DNA of 6,190 bases from Verrucomicrobiota bacterium (lineage in GTDB: Bacteria > Verrucomicrobiota > Verrucomicrobiia > Opitutales > Opitutaceae). The notes beneath the pieces are model-generated. The model saw only the letters and a program-made list of their open reading frames with translations, made no database searches and was not told the DNA's origin. Position numbers and translations under genes: made by a program. The DNA lies in assembly GCA_023446865.1 (NCBI GenBank), contig JAEXPL010000127.1, forward strand, positions 1 to 6,190, given 5' to 3'. This document shows, one piece after another, positions 5,498 to 6,190 of the stretch (position 1 is the first letter of the stretch; the number at the start of each line of letters is the position of its first letter).

Positions 5498-6190
5498 TCA
5501 TTCCTCGAGCGTCGTGATGTCGCCTTCGGGCAGGCCTTGGGCGCGGGCCTTGAGGACGCGGCGCATGATCTTTCCGCTGCGGGTTTTCGGGAGTTGGGTG
5601 ACGAACGTGAGTTTCTCCGGCTTGGCGATCGGGCCGAGTTCGTGGGCGACGTGCTTGATGATGGCGTCGTGCAGTTCCTCCGAGGGCGCATTGCCGGCGC
5701 GCAGGATCACGTAGGCGTGAATCGCCTGGCCCTTCACCTCGTGGGCGATGCCGATCACGGCGGCCTCGGCCACGGCCGGGTGGCTGACAAGCGCGCTCTC
5801 GACCTCGGCGGTGCCGAGGCGGTAGCCGGAGACCTTGATGACGTCGTCGACGCGGCCGATGACCCAGATGTAGCCGTTCTCGTCGCGGCGGGCGCTGTCG
5901 CCGGTGAAGTAGACTCCCGGATACTTGCTCCAGTACTGCTGCACGTAGCGGTTGGAGTCGCCGTAGATGGTGCGCAGCATGGCGGGCCAAGGGCGTTTGA
6001 TCACGAGATAGCCCTCCTCGCCCGGGCCGACCTGTTTGCCGTGATCGTCGAGGATGTCGACCTCGACGCCCGGGAAGGGGAGCGTGGCGCTTCCGGGATC
6101 GAGATCCATCGTCGGCAGCGGGGTGATCATGAACATGCCGGTCTCGGTCTGCCACCAGGTGTCCATGATGGGGCAACGTTCCTTGCCGAT
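5498..6190 (-). CDS. acs: Acetyl-CoA synthetase (AMP-forming), C-terminal third, 5' end cut by window edge
   Basis: Cytoplasmic ANL-family enzyme that converts acetate, ATP and CoA to acetyl-CoA, AMP and pyrophosphate. The window holds the last 230 residues of a protein normally about 650 long. The fragment opens with IGKERCPIMDTWWQTETG, the Acs acyl-pocket region including the Trp of WWQTETG that limits the substrate to acetate. YFTGD (94-98) carries the ribose-binding Asp. GRVDDVIKVSGYR (112-124) holds the hinge and A8 region where the C-terminal domain rotates. PKTRSGKIMRR (201-211) contains the catalytic Lys207, the lysine that Pat-type acetyltransferases modify in characterised Acs proteins. 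The C-terminus after this lysine is short, ending LPEGDITTLEE. The strong match of the WWQTETG region favours Acs over propionyl-CoA synthetase. The start and any promoter lie beyond the right edge. Confidence 0.95.
   Translation of the reverse strand: MGKERCPIMDTWWQTETGMFMITPLPTMDLDPGSATLPFPGVEVDILDDHGKQVGPGEEGYLVIKRPWPAMLRTIYGDSNRYVQQYWSKYPGVYFTGDSARRDENGYIWVIGRVDDVIKVSGYRLGTAEVESALVSHPAVAEAAVIGIAHEVKGQAIHAYVILRAGNAPSEELHDAIIKHVAHELGPIAKPEKLTFVTQLPKTRSGKIMRRVLKARAQGLPEGDITTLEE

Noticed and set aside
5370..6176. Long minus-strand frame overlapping acs and continuing past its stop
   Set aside because: Shifted frame of acs, composed mostly of Arg, Pro and Gly; the acs frame carries all family motifs.
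1..6190. A hidden defence system, mobile element, CRISPR array or RNA gene
   Set aside because: All coding capacity is accounted for by recognisable housekeeping or exported proteins; no direct repeat arrays, transposase motifs, integrase motifs, tRNA or rRNA signatures were seen.

Overview
This is a GC-rich bacterial chromosomal window with four complete genes, two genes cut by the window edges, and short intergenic gaps. The DNA alone does not fix the taxon. The high GC, the mix of housekeeping lipid and CoA genes with a large secreted beta-helix protein, and the scarcity of Shine-Dalgarno sequences would suit a Verrucomicrobiota (Opitutaceae-like) or similar PVC-group bacterium. That is an inference with modest confidence.

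Layout. Positions 1-1210 (minus) hold most of a MacA/HlyD-type periplasmic adaptor whose C-terminus runs off the left edge. A 243-base gap follows, holding a perfect 8-bp palindrome and a weak promoter candidate. Positions 1454-1936 (minus) are coaD, encoding phosphopantetheine adenylyltransferase. A 137-base gap separates coaD from a divergent plus-strand pair: pgsA (2074-2682), and pgpA (2679-3194), whose GTG start overlaps the pgsA stop. A 279-base gap precedes a monocistronic secreted right-handed beta-helix protein (3474-5339), which is followed by a strong intrinsic terminator (5376-5407). The right end (5498-6190, minus) carries the last third of an acetyl-CoA synthetase, convergent with the beta-helix gene.

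How the genes work together. PgsA and PgpA catalyse consecutive steps of phosphatidylglycerol synthesis: CDP-diacylglycerol plus glycerol-3-phosphate gives PG-phosphate, which is then dephosphorylated to PG. They look translationally coupled. CoaD and Acs both belong to CoA/acetyl-CoA metabolism but lie in separate transcription units, so nothing here shows a functional link. The adaptor would work with a transporter encoded beyond the left edge. The beta-helix protein is probably exported and may act on or bind a polysaccharide, but its substrate cannot be read from the sequence.

I found no CRISPR array, phage gene, transposase, tRNA, rRNA or defence system. Most of the window is ordinary. 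The items most worth a second look are the beta-helix protein's Cys/Asn ladder, the linker-rich C-terminal part of the adaptor, the palindrome downstream of coaD, and the scarcity of Shine-Dalgarno sites.
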